Shown piece by piece: positions 25,620-40,000 of a DNA stretch of 64,000 nucleotides. Below the pieces are notes generated by a model. The model had not been told where the DNA came from. It saw only the letters and a program-made list of their open reading frames with translations, and made no database searches. The stretch comes from Adineta vaga. Taxonomy: Eukaryota; Rotifera. Location: positions 11,036,001 to 11,100,000 of the forward strand of contig CP075492.1 of assembly GCA_021613535.1 (NCBI GenBank), given 5' to 3'. The first letter of the stretch is position 1, and every line of letters starts with the position of its first letter. Position numbers and translations under genes: made by a program.

Positions 25620-28600
25620 CTAAAATATATGGAAAAAAAATCGATGTTATAGAAATAATGTTATTTTCTAGATAACTTACGTGGCATCAAGCGTTGTATT
25701 TAATAATAGATGACTTCGAATATCAATCAATCGTCGTGATGTTAAAGAATCTTTACGGTATGCAAGAAGATTAGGGTGTGGTGCACTGTCATCTAATGAT
25801 GGAATATTTGTTTTCATTGAAGAAGTTGATGATGATAATGATGATGATGATGATATTTTAATAGTATCTGACTGTTGATTGTTATGATTTTCAATATGAG
25901 TATCATTGTGAAGTGTAATTTCATTTTGATCACCCAATAGAAGATCATCTGTATGTATTAATTCATCAGAATAAATATATTTAATCACCGGGAGTCGAAC
26001 AGTCGTTGATCGATTATTATCGTAATCACTTTCATTTCCACTCGTAATTAAAGATGGACTATCATCAGATGAACGTATTGTTTGATCATTTATAGATCTT
26101 GGCGAATCATAAACATTTATATGAATAGAAGAATTGGTGTCATTCTCATCAAATATGCGATGACGTCGATGACCTTGTTGTTGTTGCTGATATGGAGGAC
26201 GATGAGGTTGAGTGCGTTTTTTAACACTTGCAAATGGAGTACGGCGAAGAGAAGATTCTGGTGATGTTGTTCGACCTATCATAGATGATGAAGATTCTAG
26301 TATGAGAAGAGAAAACATATTTATATAGGTTTTTCTCGTGAATATTTCATACCTGTTATTGTTTGATTAGTTAATGTAAGTGTACTTGTATTGGTACTTG
26401 ATGATGATAGTTGAGTAGTTAATTGTGGATTATTTTTCATTTCTACGTCATTTTTAGTAGAATCATCTCGTCCTTGATAGGATGAATGTTGTCGAGTTTG
26501 ATCATCTACTCCAACAACAGTTGATACGGAACTTTTCGTATCGAATTCTTCATTTTTGATTGATGGAACAATGGAAGGAATGGATGAGGATGTTGTCGTT
26601 GTTATTACTGATGAATCTTCATCTGTACTAAATAAAAATGATCCCGTTGAACTTACACCACTTGAACTATGTACACTCCGAAATGAATTTGTAATCAAAG
26701 ATGAATCTGCTTTGTCACTGGATTGTTCATTATTCCATGACATACGTTTAACAATTGTAATGGACGATGATGAAATTTGTTTTGTAGGAGTAGCTGAAGA
26801 ATTTGTTTCATGTGTACTTGTACCATCAGCAGTAAAATATCGACCGAAATTCTTTCGATCAGTACGAGAATTTCGTCGCGTTTGTTCGACAATTTTAAAA
26901 ACATCCGATTCAACTTTTGATGAACGTCGAGAAATATCGTCCGTAGCAAGATTTGCACTTTCAACAGAAGGAATAGATAAATCAATTGATGGTGATGGAG
27001 AAGTAGATAAACATTCTTGAATCGTATTCGTCGAAACAGATGAACTTGTTGTTGAATGAAGAGTTTGAAATTTTAGTTTCGATTCTTCCATTATGAGTTG
27101 AAAGTTTGTTTTCGTTGTTCGAATATTTTCTATCCATTGTTTACTTAAATTTGTTTGAAATAAGTAACCATTCTCAATCAGATTATATTCCGAAAAGATC
27201 AAAGCAACAAATGATGCCTATAAAGATAAAATAAGTATTGATTTTTCAGTAAAAATCAAAAAACAAGATTGTCTCTTTTTTTCATTTACCGTATTTGGTT
27301 CTGTGTTGTTGCTATTTCCTCCACGACGATCATATTCTCGAACATCAATACGATCAATTCGTATGGGTGGTTTAAGAATTTTATTGACTATATTCGATGA
27401 TGGGCGATTCGATGATCCATCGCTATGTGTAGATATTAAGGGTGAATTTGTTGAACCACTTCGTTTTCCACCTTTGGTGATAAGAAACATATCAGAAAAG
27501 AGATAACAATAAACATCTTGACTATTTTTTGCATCTTTCATTTTCATCGGACCTTGCTGAATAATCTGACGACGATAACCACGAACATGTAATGGCATAT
27601 CTTGTAGAAGATCCAAACGATTCGACAATGAATCACGATTATATTCTTGAAGGATCTTTAAGATAAACAAAAACAAAGGATGAATTACAATCGAAAAGAA
27701 GAATACATACAGAAGAAAGTTCAGGCGGTGCTGATACATATTCATATGGACCGATACGATCATTTATCTGACGAATACGTTCTTCTTGTTCTTGATTATG
27801 TAATTTTGAATTTACTCGATTAACAAATGTTGCTACTTTTTGTATCTAAACATTATAAAGATCAAATTCACATATCAAATAACAACCTTGTTTCATGAGA
27901 AATAGTATAAGTATCAAAGTTCAATGTTAGATTTTTTCCTACTTTTAGACAGGGTTGATCATCACATAAACAAAGGTAGTCAAGAATGAGTTCATAAAAT
28001 ACTTTAGCTACTTTTTCTCTCTGCTGCGAGATATAATTGGAAACCAGAGCAAAAGAAATTCCTTTGTGATATGTTGATAATCGCTAGCATTAGAAAAACA
28101 CAATTTGTTCCACTTTGTCACTTGCTGAGATTCCATCTTAAAAAACAGTCTCGACTCCCGGACAATCAGCTCCATAGTAAAGTTTTAAGTGTGTCACAAA
28201 GTAGCAGGAAAGCTATTAGATACGAATAGTAGACAAAGTATTCTGTCATATGACAGACATATCAACAATTGCTATATATGTCATAGTATTTTTTCTCAAA
28301 AATCTACTCATTAGTGTAAATCTGGTAAGAGTAACAAAATAGTATGACATGTCTTCTAGTGGAAATAACGACGACAGTATCCCTTACTTCTCTTTTTCTT
28401 CTCATGTAGACTAAAAAAGTACAGTGTGTTATATCGTAGCAGCTTCTTTTGCTAGGTCTTTCTAATGAATAGACATTAGTAAAATGTCTCCTACAATTGT
28501 TTACGAGAAAACCTTTTCTATTGAAGAACTTGAAGATAATTTGAAATAGAACGATTTTCTCAACGTACCATTTCATGAAGATCATGTCTTTGTTGGGTAT

Positions 28601-31600
28601 CATTGGTTTTCTTTTGTATTGCTTCAAGTAACAATTTATATCGTGTTAATCGTTGTAAAGGTTTGATTGTTAAATCCGAAAATGATAAACGATTCGTATA
28701 GTTACTTTCAATCCACTAAAAAAAGCCCAGAACAAAATCAATGGTTTTATTTTGAAAAATGAAAAACATTTCTCTTTCTTCTCTTACAGAAATTAAACTT
28801 TGAAATAATTCATCACGAGAAAGTTTTTGTTTAAAATATTCTGCACTGGTTTTTTGATCAAGTACATAATGTAAATATGGTTTAAAATATACATCGAACT
28901 AAAATAAGATTCAATTAAATCAATATGAAAACAATACAAAGAATGTTTTACATTAAGAAATCCATTTTTTAAATCAGATGGATTCATTGGTAGACCATGT
29001 TGTTTAAGTTTAACTTTAATTGGTAATAAAATTTCTTTCCAAAAGAGTAAATTTCCATGAAGTACTTCTTGTATATTGGAAAATAATTTCTCCATATCGA
29101 TATCATTGAAAATGCCTTCACGCTGAGATGATTTCAATATACTAACACTGGTCATAAGTATATCAGTCATGGTTAGAATTTGACGTATATACGAAACTTC
29201 AGTTGTAAGTAATTCATAGATAGCTTCTTGTTGAAGTTTTGTTGTTTCAGACATGAGCTGAAAAATAAAAAAAGGAAGTTAGTATTTAGTAGTTGATCAT
29301 TTTGCACTGTCCTTAATCTATAGTATCATGACCTCTCTTGTAAAATTATCCTGTAAGAAGAGAGATCGTTCTTGACTTAGTTATTCCAAAGAAAATAAAG
29401 ATTATGTAACATAGGCAAACGTATCCTTTAAACCTTGCACTATTATGAAGGATAGAAAAGATCTCTATCTTTCTTTTTTCTTTCGAAAATAATTCAAATA
29501 ATATTTACTGTTCGTGCTTGTTCAGTCAAATATGGTTGCCATTCTTTTTCAATCACTAAATCACATTCATCAGTTGAACATTGTAGTTGAGCTAATTTTG
29601 GTAGACCATGTATTAACCATTCTTCACATTTTCGACGAACGAATGAAAGATTACTTTCGGAACGTTCTGTTGAATCAGATGTATCCTATGAAAAAAATTT
29701 ATTCAATAATTTATTTTTCTTTTCATATTAAATAAGACTTACTCGTGTAAATATACTTCCGGTAAATATACTTGATCGATTAGTTTTATTCATTCGAGTT
29801 GATGATTTAGCATCTGAATTGTCATCGTTGTCTAACATCATACAATGTGTTGATAAACGTTTGGATGTCGTTTTCGAATTCTGAAAAGTAAAGAGAAAAC
29901 AACTGTGTGGTCGATTTATGTTATGCACTGACGAGGATTTGTTTTTCACGATACTGAAAATCGAGAAATAACAATAATAGAATGAAGAGAAAAAGTGTTG
30001 TTCGAAGCTTCTAACTATCGGAAAGCAACCTATTGCAAATGAAGCTAATCTTCGAAACTTGAGATATATGAAAATAAAACAGACAAGAAACCTAAATATG
30101 TTTGTTGACAGTAAGCAATAAGATTTTCCTCGCGGTCTCTCTTTCTGCTTAACGTCGATTATCGAAAGTATCCATTAAGATGAAAATCGAGACGAGACAT
30201 GGCTTTATTGCGTTTTTTTCTTCTATGTCTATACGCCATGATGAGAAGGTCACATTTTTTGTTTAGTATTATAAATGATAAAAGAATAAGAACACTAATA
30301 ATATGATATCAATCATTTCTTTCATTTAAGATACTTTTCTATTCTTTTCCTTGATTCTGACGATGATAAACAGGTGAATAGTATCTTTGCTGTTAACCTA
30401 TTAACGACTGACAAGTGTTTATCTGCTATTTTTCGGCAACATCGTGATATATATGTCTACAGAGACTAATTGATTCCAACCACTTACTGATGGTAATACA
30501 GCTGAACCAGTGGAATTTCTTTTTTCTTTTCGTTCTTTTCCAGCTGATGTTTTAGCCAATGCTGGATTGATGGATTCTAAATTAAAGAATAAAACGAAAT
30601 TGAAATTTTCTTCAATTAAATTTAAAAACAAAACTAGAAGACCATTTTCGATTGATTTGTTTTCTAGGATATCATGTATCGATGAAAGATATGCTACATC
30701 AGTATAACTAATACTTTTTTGTTTAATAAAGCAAGGATTATCGAATTGTTCGATTATTGGTGAATCATCTTCAGTTAAGGTACAATTCCAAACAAATTTC
30801 GATGTCGATGAATGAGAATCTGTATACGATTTTCGTTTCGATTTCCAAACATCGGATAGTTGTCGACAAATCGATGAACGACGACCTAGCTCTCCATCAG
30901 TCATTTTTTTACGGTATGGAGAGTAAGCTGTAAGATTTCTTTGTACAATGAATGAAAGAAGCAATAAACGCTAATCGAAGGAGAGAGAATTATGTAATAA
31001 GACGTATGCAGGACAATAACAACAAAAAACTGATAAGTAAGTTTTCTTTTTTTTTCTCTCTCTCTCCCTCTCGCTTTGCCTTAAATAGACTTTTCTATGC
31101 ATGATTGCTAAAAAACGAGCAAGTTTCTAATCAACTGATCGAATCACAGGATAAGTTCGGTTTTTTTTCTCTAATTTAACTTGCTAACTAATTTCAACTT
31201 TGGACAAGAACAGCAGTGATGAAATATCAAGATTAGCCGTTCTATTACATCATTGTATATATATATATATAGACATTTCAAGAATGTATGCCAAGTGAGT
31301 TTTTATATGAGTATGTGCGTGAAAGGAACGAGAAGAGAGGGAGGGAGAGAGAGAGAAAAAAAAGGTTTTATCGTTAATTAGGACAGAAAGACGAGATGAC
31401 ATAATCAATCGAATGGTTTCATGCTTGAGTTTTTTCTTTCTCTCTATACCTGTAACAACAAGATCATTTAAAAGAAGATGTTTTACTGGTTGATCCAAGG
31501 ACAATTGTAATGTAGGAGCACTTCGTAAACAAATATAATATTTTTCAATGGAAAGATGATGTTTTTCAAAGAGTTTTATTAACATTTCTCTACAAAACAA

Positions 31601-34600
31601 AATCAAATACACAAGAAAAGAAAAATGAAAGCTTAGATTACTTACCTCAATGTTGTATTTTCAGATGTAGTCGAATACTTCAATTTTTCTTTAAAACTTT
31701 GTCCATTAATATCATTGAAATAAATATATGTATTATCCTAGAAGAGATATAAACGCAATTATTTTCCAAGGACAATGATTTCTCACATATCGACTATATT
31801 CAATTTGCATGATTAGTTGTCTCCACATTAATTCAAATCCTCCTTTCTTACAATCAATTTTTTTCTGTCTACCCAAACATACATTTTTTTTTCTAATCTG
31901 TCCTTCATAATAAGCACTCATTTACAAATAAATAAACTCTCCGAATAAACGCAAATCAAATCGAAGGTTTTATATATTTACAAAGAACTTTTCTTCAACA
32001 ATAAACATACCATTGATGGTAAATTTTCTTCAGATAAAGCATGTTTTCGTGGATCGAATGTTGATTCATTAATTGTTGCTATTGCACTATTCCTTCGACT
32101 TGTATTAATTGATGTTGTTAGATTAAGAACTGACACACTAAACTGTTTACCAGACATATTTGTCTATTTAAACAAAAGTGAAATGTAGGAGAAGAACGAA
32201 TATGATGAAATTTTACTTCAGGTGAATCTAAAGTTAGATTTGATCGTCGTGTACGAAAGACATTGGTTAATAAACTCCGAGTTTTCTCTCTAGAAGGAAA
32301 AACAAAACACAAAATATAAATATTCTTTTTTTTTCAAGAAAAGTTTTCATCAAGAAAAACCTTCGCTTTTTAACATCTGTTCTTGACATGGAAATTAAAG
32401 TTGAAGTTTGTCGTAGAAAACAATAAATTTAAGATGAGATTGAAAATCAGTTCGACATATTATTCAGAATTTTGTTTCTGCTCTTTTTTTTCTCTCTTCT
32501 CTTTTCGCCTTGTTTTGTTTCTTCGTTTCTCACCATCGTAATCATATGATGTGAGGTGTGAACAATCGTTATACAAATAGCGAAGCTTATTTACTTAGTG
32601 TCGATGTGGACAACGAAAGAAAAAGAATGAGAAGCAAGATTAATTAGAATATGAATTCTTTTTATATCCGCTATCACATATTCATATCGATGTCAACAAG
32701 TAAATAATGACACTTACAATTGACATCGCAATGAGGGGGAAAAAAAGACGTTTGCTTCAAAAGAAATGATATTTCTTGATTAGATAATATGAGAAATGAA
32801 ATGGTCATTGGTTTGTTTTCAAAGATAGATATGAATTCCTATTATATCGAATAGTGTCTATTCATTCGTTGTCGGAAGAAACAAAAACAGTTGCTATTTA
32901 CTAATGACACATAGCTAATATTTTGAAAGTCGTCATAACTTACTCTGGAGGATGCAAAAACTGTTGATTCGTAGTGTTATTTTCAATTGTTATTTCGTTG
33001 TTATTTATCGTCGTTGATTCATCTAAATGAAATAACGTTAACTTTAGAATTAAAAAGAAAACAAATCCTTTTCTTCTTATTATGTAATTACCAATGTGAG
33101 AAGTAAATTCATTATCATTTTCGTCGTTAGTTCCACCCTAAAAATAATCCATATATGAAACCTTCAATTCATGTCTAACCGTCTATATGCAAATAAAACA
33201 TTATTCAGATTCTTTCCTTCATTCACGATTTTATTCGGAATATAAAAAAAGGAAGAAATCTTTTTCTTCTTTTTTTTGGTTTTTATTATGATTGTTTGTA
33301 TTTCATCTCCTTCAATTCAATTAAAATAACACTAGCTTAGTTTTTCTATTTATATATTCTCTCGAATATAAGGATTCGATTTCGATTGAATCAAATCGAG
33401 AACGTACAAAATAAATACTCCGAGTGATTTTTATCTGATGATGATCTTTCGTGAGAGACAAGGTCAGTTCAATTGAATAGACAAACTATCGAGACATCAT
33501 GTGTTGAGTAAATTAGAGTTTTTATTCTAATCAAACGAATTATTGATGAACTTCAAATTGATGCTGTTTGCTTTTCGTTTTCTACTGTTTAAACATGCAT
33601 GCGTGTAGACAATCTTCTGATTGAATTAGGGCGTCCATACCAATGACGGACGTGCCATATAATAGTCTATAAGGAAAATTAGTTCTCGTCACACAACAAT
33701 GACATTTTGAAAGAAGAGAGAAAACAAATTAAAACGAAAGAAAAAAAAGAAAGAGATAGGTGAAGTGTTTTTTATCTACTTAAGAGACATTTCATATCAA
33801 AGTACAATTAGCATATATTTTAGTCTAGTGATTCTTTCTTGAATGGTTGGTAATATGACACAGAACTTTAGATCGTCTCAATGACAAAAAGAATATATAT
33901 TTCTATGGTCAAGTTGAATGTCCTCTATGATTAGTTGTCGTCATATTGACAAGACAAAAGATCAAATATTGTCAATAAATATATGTCAGAAGAAGAATGA
34001 ATAATACTGAGTAATAATCATCAGGAGTATGATTCGATGATTTCGGTTCATGTCATTGAGACGTGAGTGAGAAAAAGTGAAAGCAGAACGAAAAAGGTCA
34101 GTAGCTAGCAATAATGTGATTCTCATGTGTACTTATAAATATGCATGTGTAATACAATGCAATGTCTGACATGATTGAAGTACAAACAGTAATATGTATT
34201 CATTCATTCATTCTGTGTCTGATTTGACCATCATTATTAACTATATTGAAGGTATATCATTAAACAGTAAAATGTCATTGCCATGATTGTTCTTAGTCTC
34301 GCAGACACCAGGCTCTCTTTTATTAACAATAACAGAACGGTACTGTCGGCGCTCATCATTATTACTGTCTCGACAACCGTATCTACGTATGTGTGTATCA
34401 GGGTCAAACAATAATAAATTTTCTCGTTTTTTTTTCGGAGACCAACTGTATTAACACTTGACCTTCATTACATGTATATACATATGTGTATGTGTGTGTA
34501 TGCATGTTGAAAGCACGCGTGCCGCTAGTCAACAAACAAATGTTGTGACTAATAATAAGCGCATCTTTAGCTGATTAACTTTCTTACCTTTTCAGTTTGT

Positions 34601-35706
34601 TGTGATGAGTCATGATAATTGCTTCGTTGGCGTTTTAACGAATTATTATCATGATTATCATCTGATTCTCTTAATGAACAAAACGAATGAGATATAATTA
34701 AAGATGTTTGTTGATGTTGTTCGTGATTAATATTATCATTTACATTGGAATTTAATATTGGTGGCGATGATGGTTCTAAAAGATGATGAAATAATGATGG
34801 AAGACTTTGACGTCTTTTAATATGCAGTTGTAATTGTTTTTGATCACGAAGAGTTTTTGATAGTGATAACTGTTGATTATCATCATTTGTTGTTAAATGT
34901 GATTTTATAAATAATTTTTTACATACTGAACATCGATAGGATGTATTATCCGTTGTTGTTGTTGTTGTTGTTGTTGTATTTAATTTCGAAGCAAAAACTC
35001 CAAATATAGAAGGACGCCTTTTATTTTTAGAATTTATGTCGAGATTGGATGTATGTTGGCATGCCAGACAAAGATGTTCTTGGTTCGATTTGATCATGGA
35101 AAGTTTTGACGATGAATGATTCCCTGAGCGGAATGTAAGTGAGTGAAAAAGACGTGAAAATGTCTCTTTTGACAAGCCTGACTTCGATGTTGCCGGTAGT
35201 TTCATCGTCTTTAATGGTAATGGATTTGCGTGTTCGTCACTATCATTATCGTCATCATCATCATTATTATTGTCATCAGTATCGTTATCATCATGTTTTT
35301 CTGTTACTGTTGCTATATTTGGTTTGGAGCCGAGTGAAAATGAAAAACTTCGTTGTTGACTAAGTGGTGCTCCAATATGATCAGTAGAATCATTTTGTTT
35401 AAGTGATAATGTACGAATAACGGAAATACGTTTCGATTCATTTTCTAAAACTTGATCAAATTCATTAAGAATAGTTATATGACCATTATCGTCGTCGTCG
35501 TCATCATCATTATTATTAACACAAATTTGAGGTATAGGTAATGTTGAATGTTGTTGAGTTTTACCGCGAAATTTACGAATAGGAGTAGTTGGCGAAGATG
35601 AAGTGTCGACAAAAAGTTGAGAGGATGATTGAGAAGTATTTTCTGATTCCATTGAGTGTTGTTTTTGATGTTGTAAATAACGACGAACTTTGTTGGAACT
35701 CGTCAT
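25610..35706 (-). CDS. PLEKHG5: PLEKHG5-like Rho guanine nucleotide exchange factor (DH-PH)
   Basis: RhoA-type exchange factor related to vertebrate PLEKHG5/Syx. The large N-terminal exon (34575-35706 and slightly beyond) is low complexity, with Asp/Asn/Ser runs, a Thr run and two CxxC pairs (CLAC, CSVC). A Ras-binding-domain-like part follows (about 31690-31450). EEWLIHGLPKLAQLQ (about 29620-29570) parallels the vertebrate DWLLHGLPKL block. The DH domain starts LQQEAIYELLTTEVSYIRQI (about 29250) and includes PLQRLTRYKLLLEAI (about 28660). The PH domain spans about 27640-27120 (VYCYLFSDMFLITK to WIENIRTTK). A Ser/Thr-rich tail ends SRRLIDIRSHLLLNTTL. The last exon is 10 nt (25610-25619) and makes the end DATEV, a class I PDZ ligand. 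MTSSNKVRRYLQ is the best visible start, but the frame stays open to an acceptor at 35729-35730, so an upstream exon is possible. Confidence 0.85.
33140..34574 (-). other. long intron in the PLEKHG5-like gene
   Basis: At about 1.4 kb this is far longer than most introns in the window. It separates the low-complexity N-terminal exon from a short acidic exon (about 33090-33136). No coding segment or RNA gene was recognised in it. Confidence 0.4.
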
Positions 35707-35730
35707 TAGTTGATTAGTACTGTCAAACCT

Positions 35731-37095
35731 GTAGTAATGACACAAGATTATCTTCTTTTTATGTTAGTTAGTAGACAAGAGAATGTTCACTATCAGTAAA
35801 AGTAGTAATAGCGAGACAGAGACAGAGAGAGAGAGGGAGGGAGAGAAGAGTAGTCAAATTCGTTTCATGTGTTCTGTTCTCTTCCTTTTTATATAGAGGA
35901 TGAAAGAGCAACGACCAAAATTGAATATCAAGAGCGTCATGGAGAAGACACGAACGCACAAGAGAGAGAGAGAGAAGAAAAATCGCGCATAAAGAGAGAA
36001 GAAAGAGCTCATCGAACAAATGGGGGAAAAAAGAGACGATAATAAAGTCAAAACTCCATTACATCAAGTTTTGACGATGTTCATTGAATGCGTAAAACAT
36101 CTTTTCATCTTGTCTCTTATGATTTCCTTTTATTTGTTCAATAAAAAATAGTCGAGCTGAAAAAAATACAAAAACATTTCCGAAAAAAAAATGACGAAAA
36201 CATATACATAGATGAGGATTAACTTAGTTACGAAAATCGATTGGTTCAAGATGAAAAAGCTTTGATTGTTTTTTAATCAAGTTTTTTTCTTCTCTCTTTT
36301 ATCATTACTTATTCGTTTGTGACAGAGAATGTAATTATTCATAAGAAGAAAGAGAAGAGAAAAAAAAAGTAAAAAACAATCGAAGCTGACAAAATGTTCC
36401 GTACCTTTTCCCCTTCTCAGCATTTATCGAAGACAGACCAAAAAATGCAATCAAAAAAAAGACATCGATTATGCATGAGAAAATTTTTTTTCACTATTTT
36501 TATCAATCTATTTGATGTGACATATAACTCTTACTTTATGTGCTGATTACGATTGTCATTTTATCCTATAGGCATTAAAAGACATCACATCACGTCTGTT
36601 CTGTTAACTGACTTTTCTTCTCTCGTTTTTTTTGTCTCCTTGTATATCTGTTTGTCTTCTTTCCTAAGAGATTGTTTGTTTGATATGACAGACAATATAT
36701 AGACAAGAACATCGAGCTAATCATTTGAGTTTCTTTTCAGTTGAATATAACTTAAACGAGGTATATTCTACTAATTTATGTAAACATAACAAAAATGGAT
36801 AGACTCTAATGATCATATCAGTTGAATATCATAGGTTTCGTTTTCGTTCGTTTGGTTTTCAACATCTGCTTAGATAAGATGCAGGATTAAAGAGTTTATT
36901 TTCTTCGCGAAATAATAACTCTGGCTTCGTCACTTTGTTCCCTTAGAGGCTTCAATAACAACTGTGACATTTCATTGATATATGTCTATTTCTGTCGATT
37001 ATCTTTTGGTTTTGATATATATATATATATCCATATATTATATTTTAACTTATTCACAACAATACAAAAAGAGAAAAAGAAAACATATTGTTTTA
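35731..37095. other. upstream region of the PLEKHG5-like gene / 3' flank of INTS8
   Basis: Purine-rich and A/T-rich sequence with GAGA runs (about 35815-35845 and 35960-35990). On the minus strand it may contain 5' untranslated or further first exons of the RhoGEF. The open frames at 35768-36051 are repeat-driven and are not annotated. Confidence 0.4.
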
Positions 37096-40000
37096 TTAAT
37101 CAAAATGAATTTGTTGATATTGGGATTTCATCAATGATCGTGATCGATATAATCGACAATGAGGTAAAAGATACTGAGCAAGTAATTGTTTAAGTAATAA
37201 TCGTCGTTTTACTCGTGCCATACGAAAACGTATTTCATCAGAATTATTTCCATTTAAATCTTTTTGTTTACATATTCGAATCTAGAAAAAGAAAAATAGT
37301 TATTCGTGACAATCAATACTTTCTAGAAATACATACAGCTAATCTCTTTTTATCTTCATATCCACGTAAATTCAAATTATCTAAAAATAAGAAAGAGAAA
37401 AGATTTATTTTTTCGCGTCTTTTATACAAAAAGAAAAGAATTCACTTACTGATTAAACTTTCTAATAAAGCTAAATCCCAAATACATTCATAATAATCAT
37501 CAATATCATCATTCATATAGTTTTCTTGTAATGTTTTAAATATAATATTATAATCAGGTGTTGAAAGTAATTGACATATACAAGCTACTTGCGTATGATA
37601 ACCTAGAAAGAAAAGATCGTTTATATTCATAAACATCGAAAGGAAATGATATGGAAAGATCTATTTGATAAAAGATCTGATTATTAATCTCATAGTTAGT
37701 CGATAGATCGAAATGAATCAGCCAGTTGTCTGCATAGGTTATAACTCAAGGAAAAATAGCAGATTCCATATGTCTTGAACCTTTCTAATTAGTTTTTGTT
37801 TCCATCTGGATTTACTCGAGAAGACAAATAAAAACTTTAGCCTCAAACATATTCAATCGTTCTTGAAAACTCACCTAATTGTAATGCAGCTTTAATCATA
37901 TTTCTTATTAATGAATCATCTTGTGAAGTGATTGTCACTGATGAAAACAATCCAGTTTCAATTCCAATAGAACTGATATAAGCATGCATAGCTTGAGTAT
38001 ATTGTTGTAATGTTAGATGAATATCAGCTTGTGTACGAAGTAACGAAGATCTGATTTGTATGGGAAGATATTTTCGTGTTTCAATATGTTCAAATAATGT
38101 TTGAATCAATTGTGCTAATATTGATGGTCGTATCGAACGTTGTCGATAATCGAGAGAAGTTGGCCAATAACGTGAATATTCGGAATAAATATCAACATGT
38201 GATTGATCAACAAGTACAAGAGAATAGAGACGAGACAGAAGTGAAAAAATCATTTGTAATAAAATCGGATGATTAAGATTAGTTAAAAATCGTTGTAATT
38301 CAATAACAGTCAGTTTTTCATTGAAGGAATTCGCTTGTTGATGACGATTTCTTGGTTGTTTATGAGCAGAAGGTCCTTGTGATTTTTCTGATAAGATATC
38401 GGATAATCGTTCCCATAATTCACGAGCAAGTTCAGGACGTATTTGTGATTGATTTTCATTTGTTAATAGACCTACAAAATAGATCAATCTTAAAAAAAAC
38501 AGGAAACAAATAACAAATAGAAAGATGTCTTACGCGCAAATAGTTTCGTTATATCAAGATATGGACGAATTCGACGTACAGTTGGAATTAATGATTGAAT
38601 AAATGGAATTTCATTACGAGATAATGTATATGCGAGTGCTGCTGATATTAATTCCGTATTGACATCTAAATATAGATGAAAAACTGTCGAGGTGAACTAG
38701 TCAGATAGAATTAATACACTCATAAAAGGATAGCTTTTCTTTTGATCAATCTGTTTTTAGTAACCATGAATGGAAATCAATTTTTAGATTTCAATCAAAT
38801 GATGAATAGAAAATAGCTTTGAAGTTCATCAATTATTTACCAGTCTCCGAATGATTTTCCATTAGAAAACTTTGACATTTTTCCCATAAATTATTTTCAT
38901 TTTCAAGAAATGTTTGTCTTGATATGACTTCATAAAGATTGAATAATAAACGATCATAGTGAAGTGATTTTATCACTTGTCCTATATTGATGTCTTGATG
39001 ATGACGAGGTGTAAGAAGATCAATCGCTTGAGTTAATAATAGATGACTTTGAGTGTAATTCTAAAAGAAGAAAATATTGACAAAACTGATGATTTTGAAT
39101 GGAAGAAAATTTTACTCTATAAGATTGTGCACGTTTTGCTTTTTCATAAATAATTCGAATTAGTTGTCCTAGTAAATGATTACTATTTATAAGCATATTT
39201 ATTGCTTGATCGGTGGGCGTTTGTTTGAATGACTAAAAATGATTATAAATAGTTAATTAAGAACATATTTGAAACTGACTTAGAAAAAACAAGAAAGAAT
39301 TGTTTCGTCTATTATCGGTCCAATTCAAATACCTTACCAATGGAAATAGATCATCAAGTATTGGAGTTAATTTTGCACTATCTAAATCTGTTATCATTTG
39401 TGTAATGATTTCAGGTTCTGAAGAATGAATTAAACGTGTTTGACATTTGAATTGCACAGAACCTAGATAGTAGATAGATTTAAATGTAGTGAATTTTGTA
39501 TATTGCTTGAACTACATACCATTAGGTCTATCGAGTAAAGTTGATCGTTGAATTGATTGAATTGTTCTTGAACGAGATATTGGAATAGAAAATGTTGGAC
39601 CAACGAGATGTGCTAAGTTATTTGAACGTAATTGTTCTTTTAAAGTTTCAGTTAAATTATGAAAATGAATTCTAGAAGAAAAACGAAATGTTTGCAAAGT
39701 CATTTCAAGAAAGAAGAATGATAATACCGTAGAAAACTGTTTAGTAATGATTGTTGTTTTGGTGTTACTTGTTTCAAACGTTGAAGTGCCTTGAATAGAC
39801 AATAGATTAATGAATAATAATCTTTTTTAAGTGATTCTTACTTACTTTCTCAAGATAATCAAATACATATTGAGTATTTGCTATATGTTTACCATCGAGT
39901 AAAGATCTAACTAGATTAAATGAACACACAACTTTATATTGTGGTGATCCCCTAAATAATAAAAGAAACAATAAGATAGAAAGTGACAATTGTCATAAAA

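Noticed and set aside
26556-27020. 154-codon plus-strand open frame
   Set aside because: It is the antisense shadow of the Ser/Thr-rich coding exon of the RhoGEF.
28243-28256. 14-bp palindrome CTGTCATATGACAG in a RhoGEF intron
   Set aside because: Too short and AT-rich to mean much alone; no terminal repeats or target duplication around it.
30510-30707. Plus-strand open frame in the RhoGEF region
   Set aside because: Antisense shadow of a coding exon, without splice sites or content of its own.
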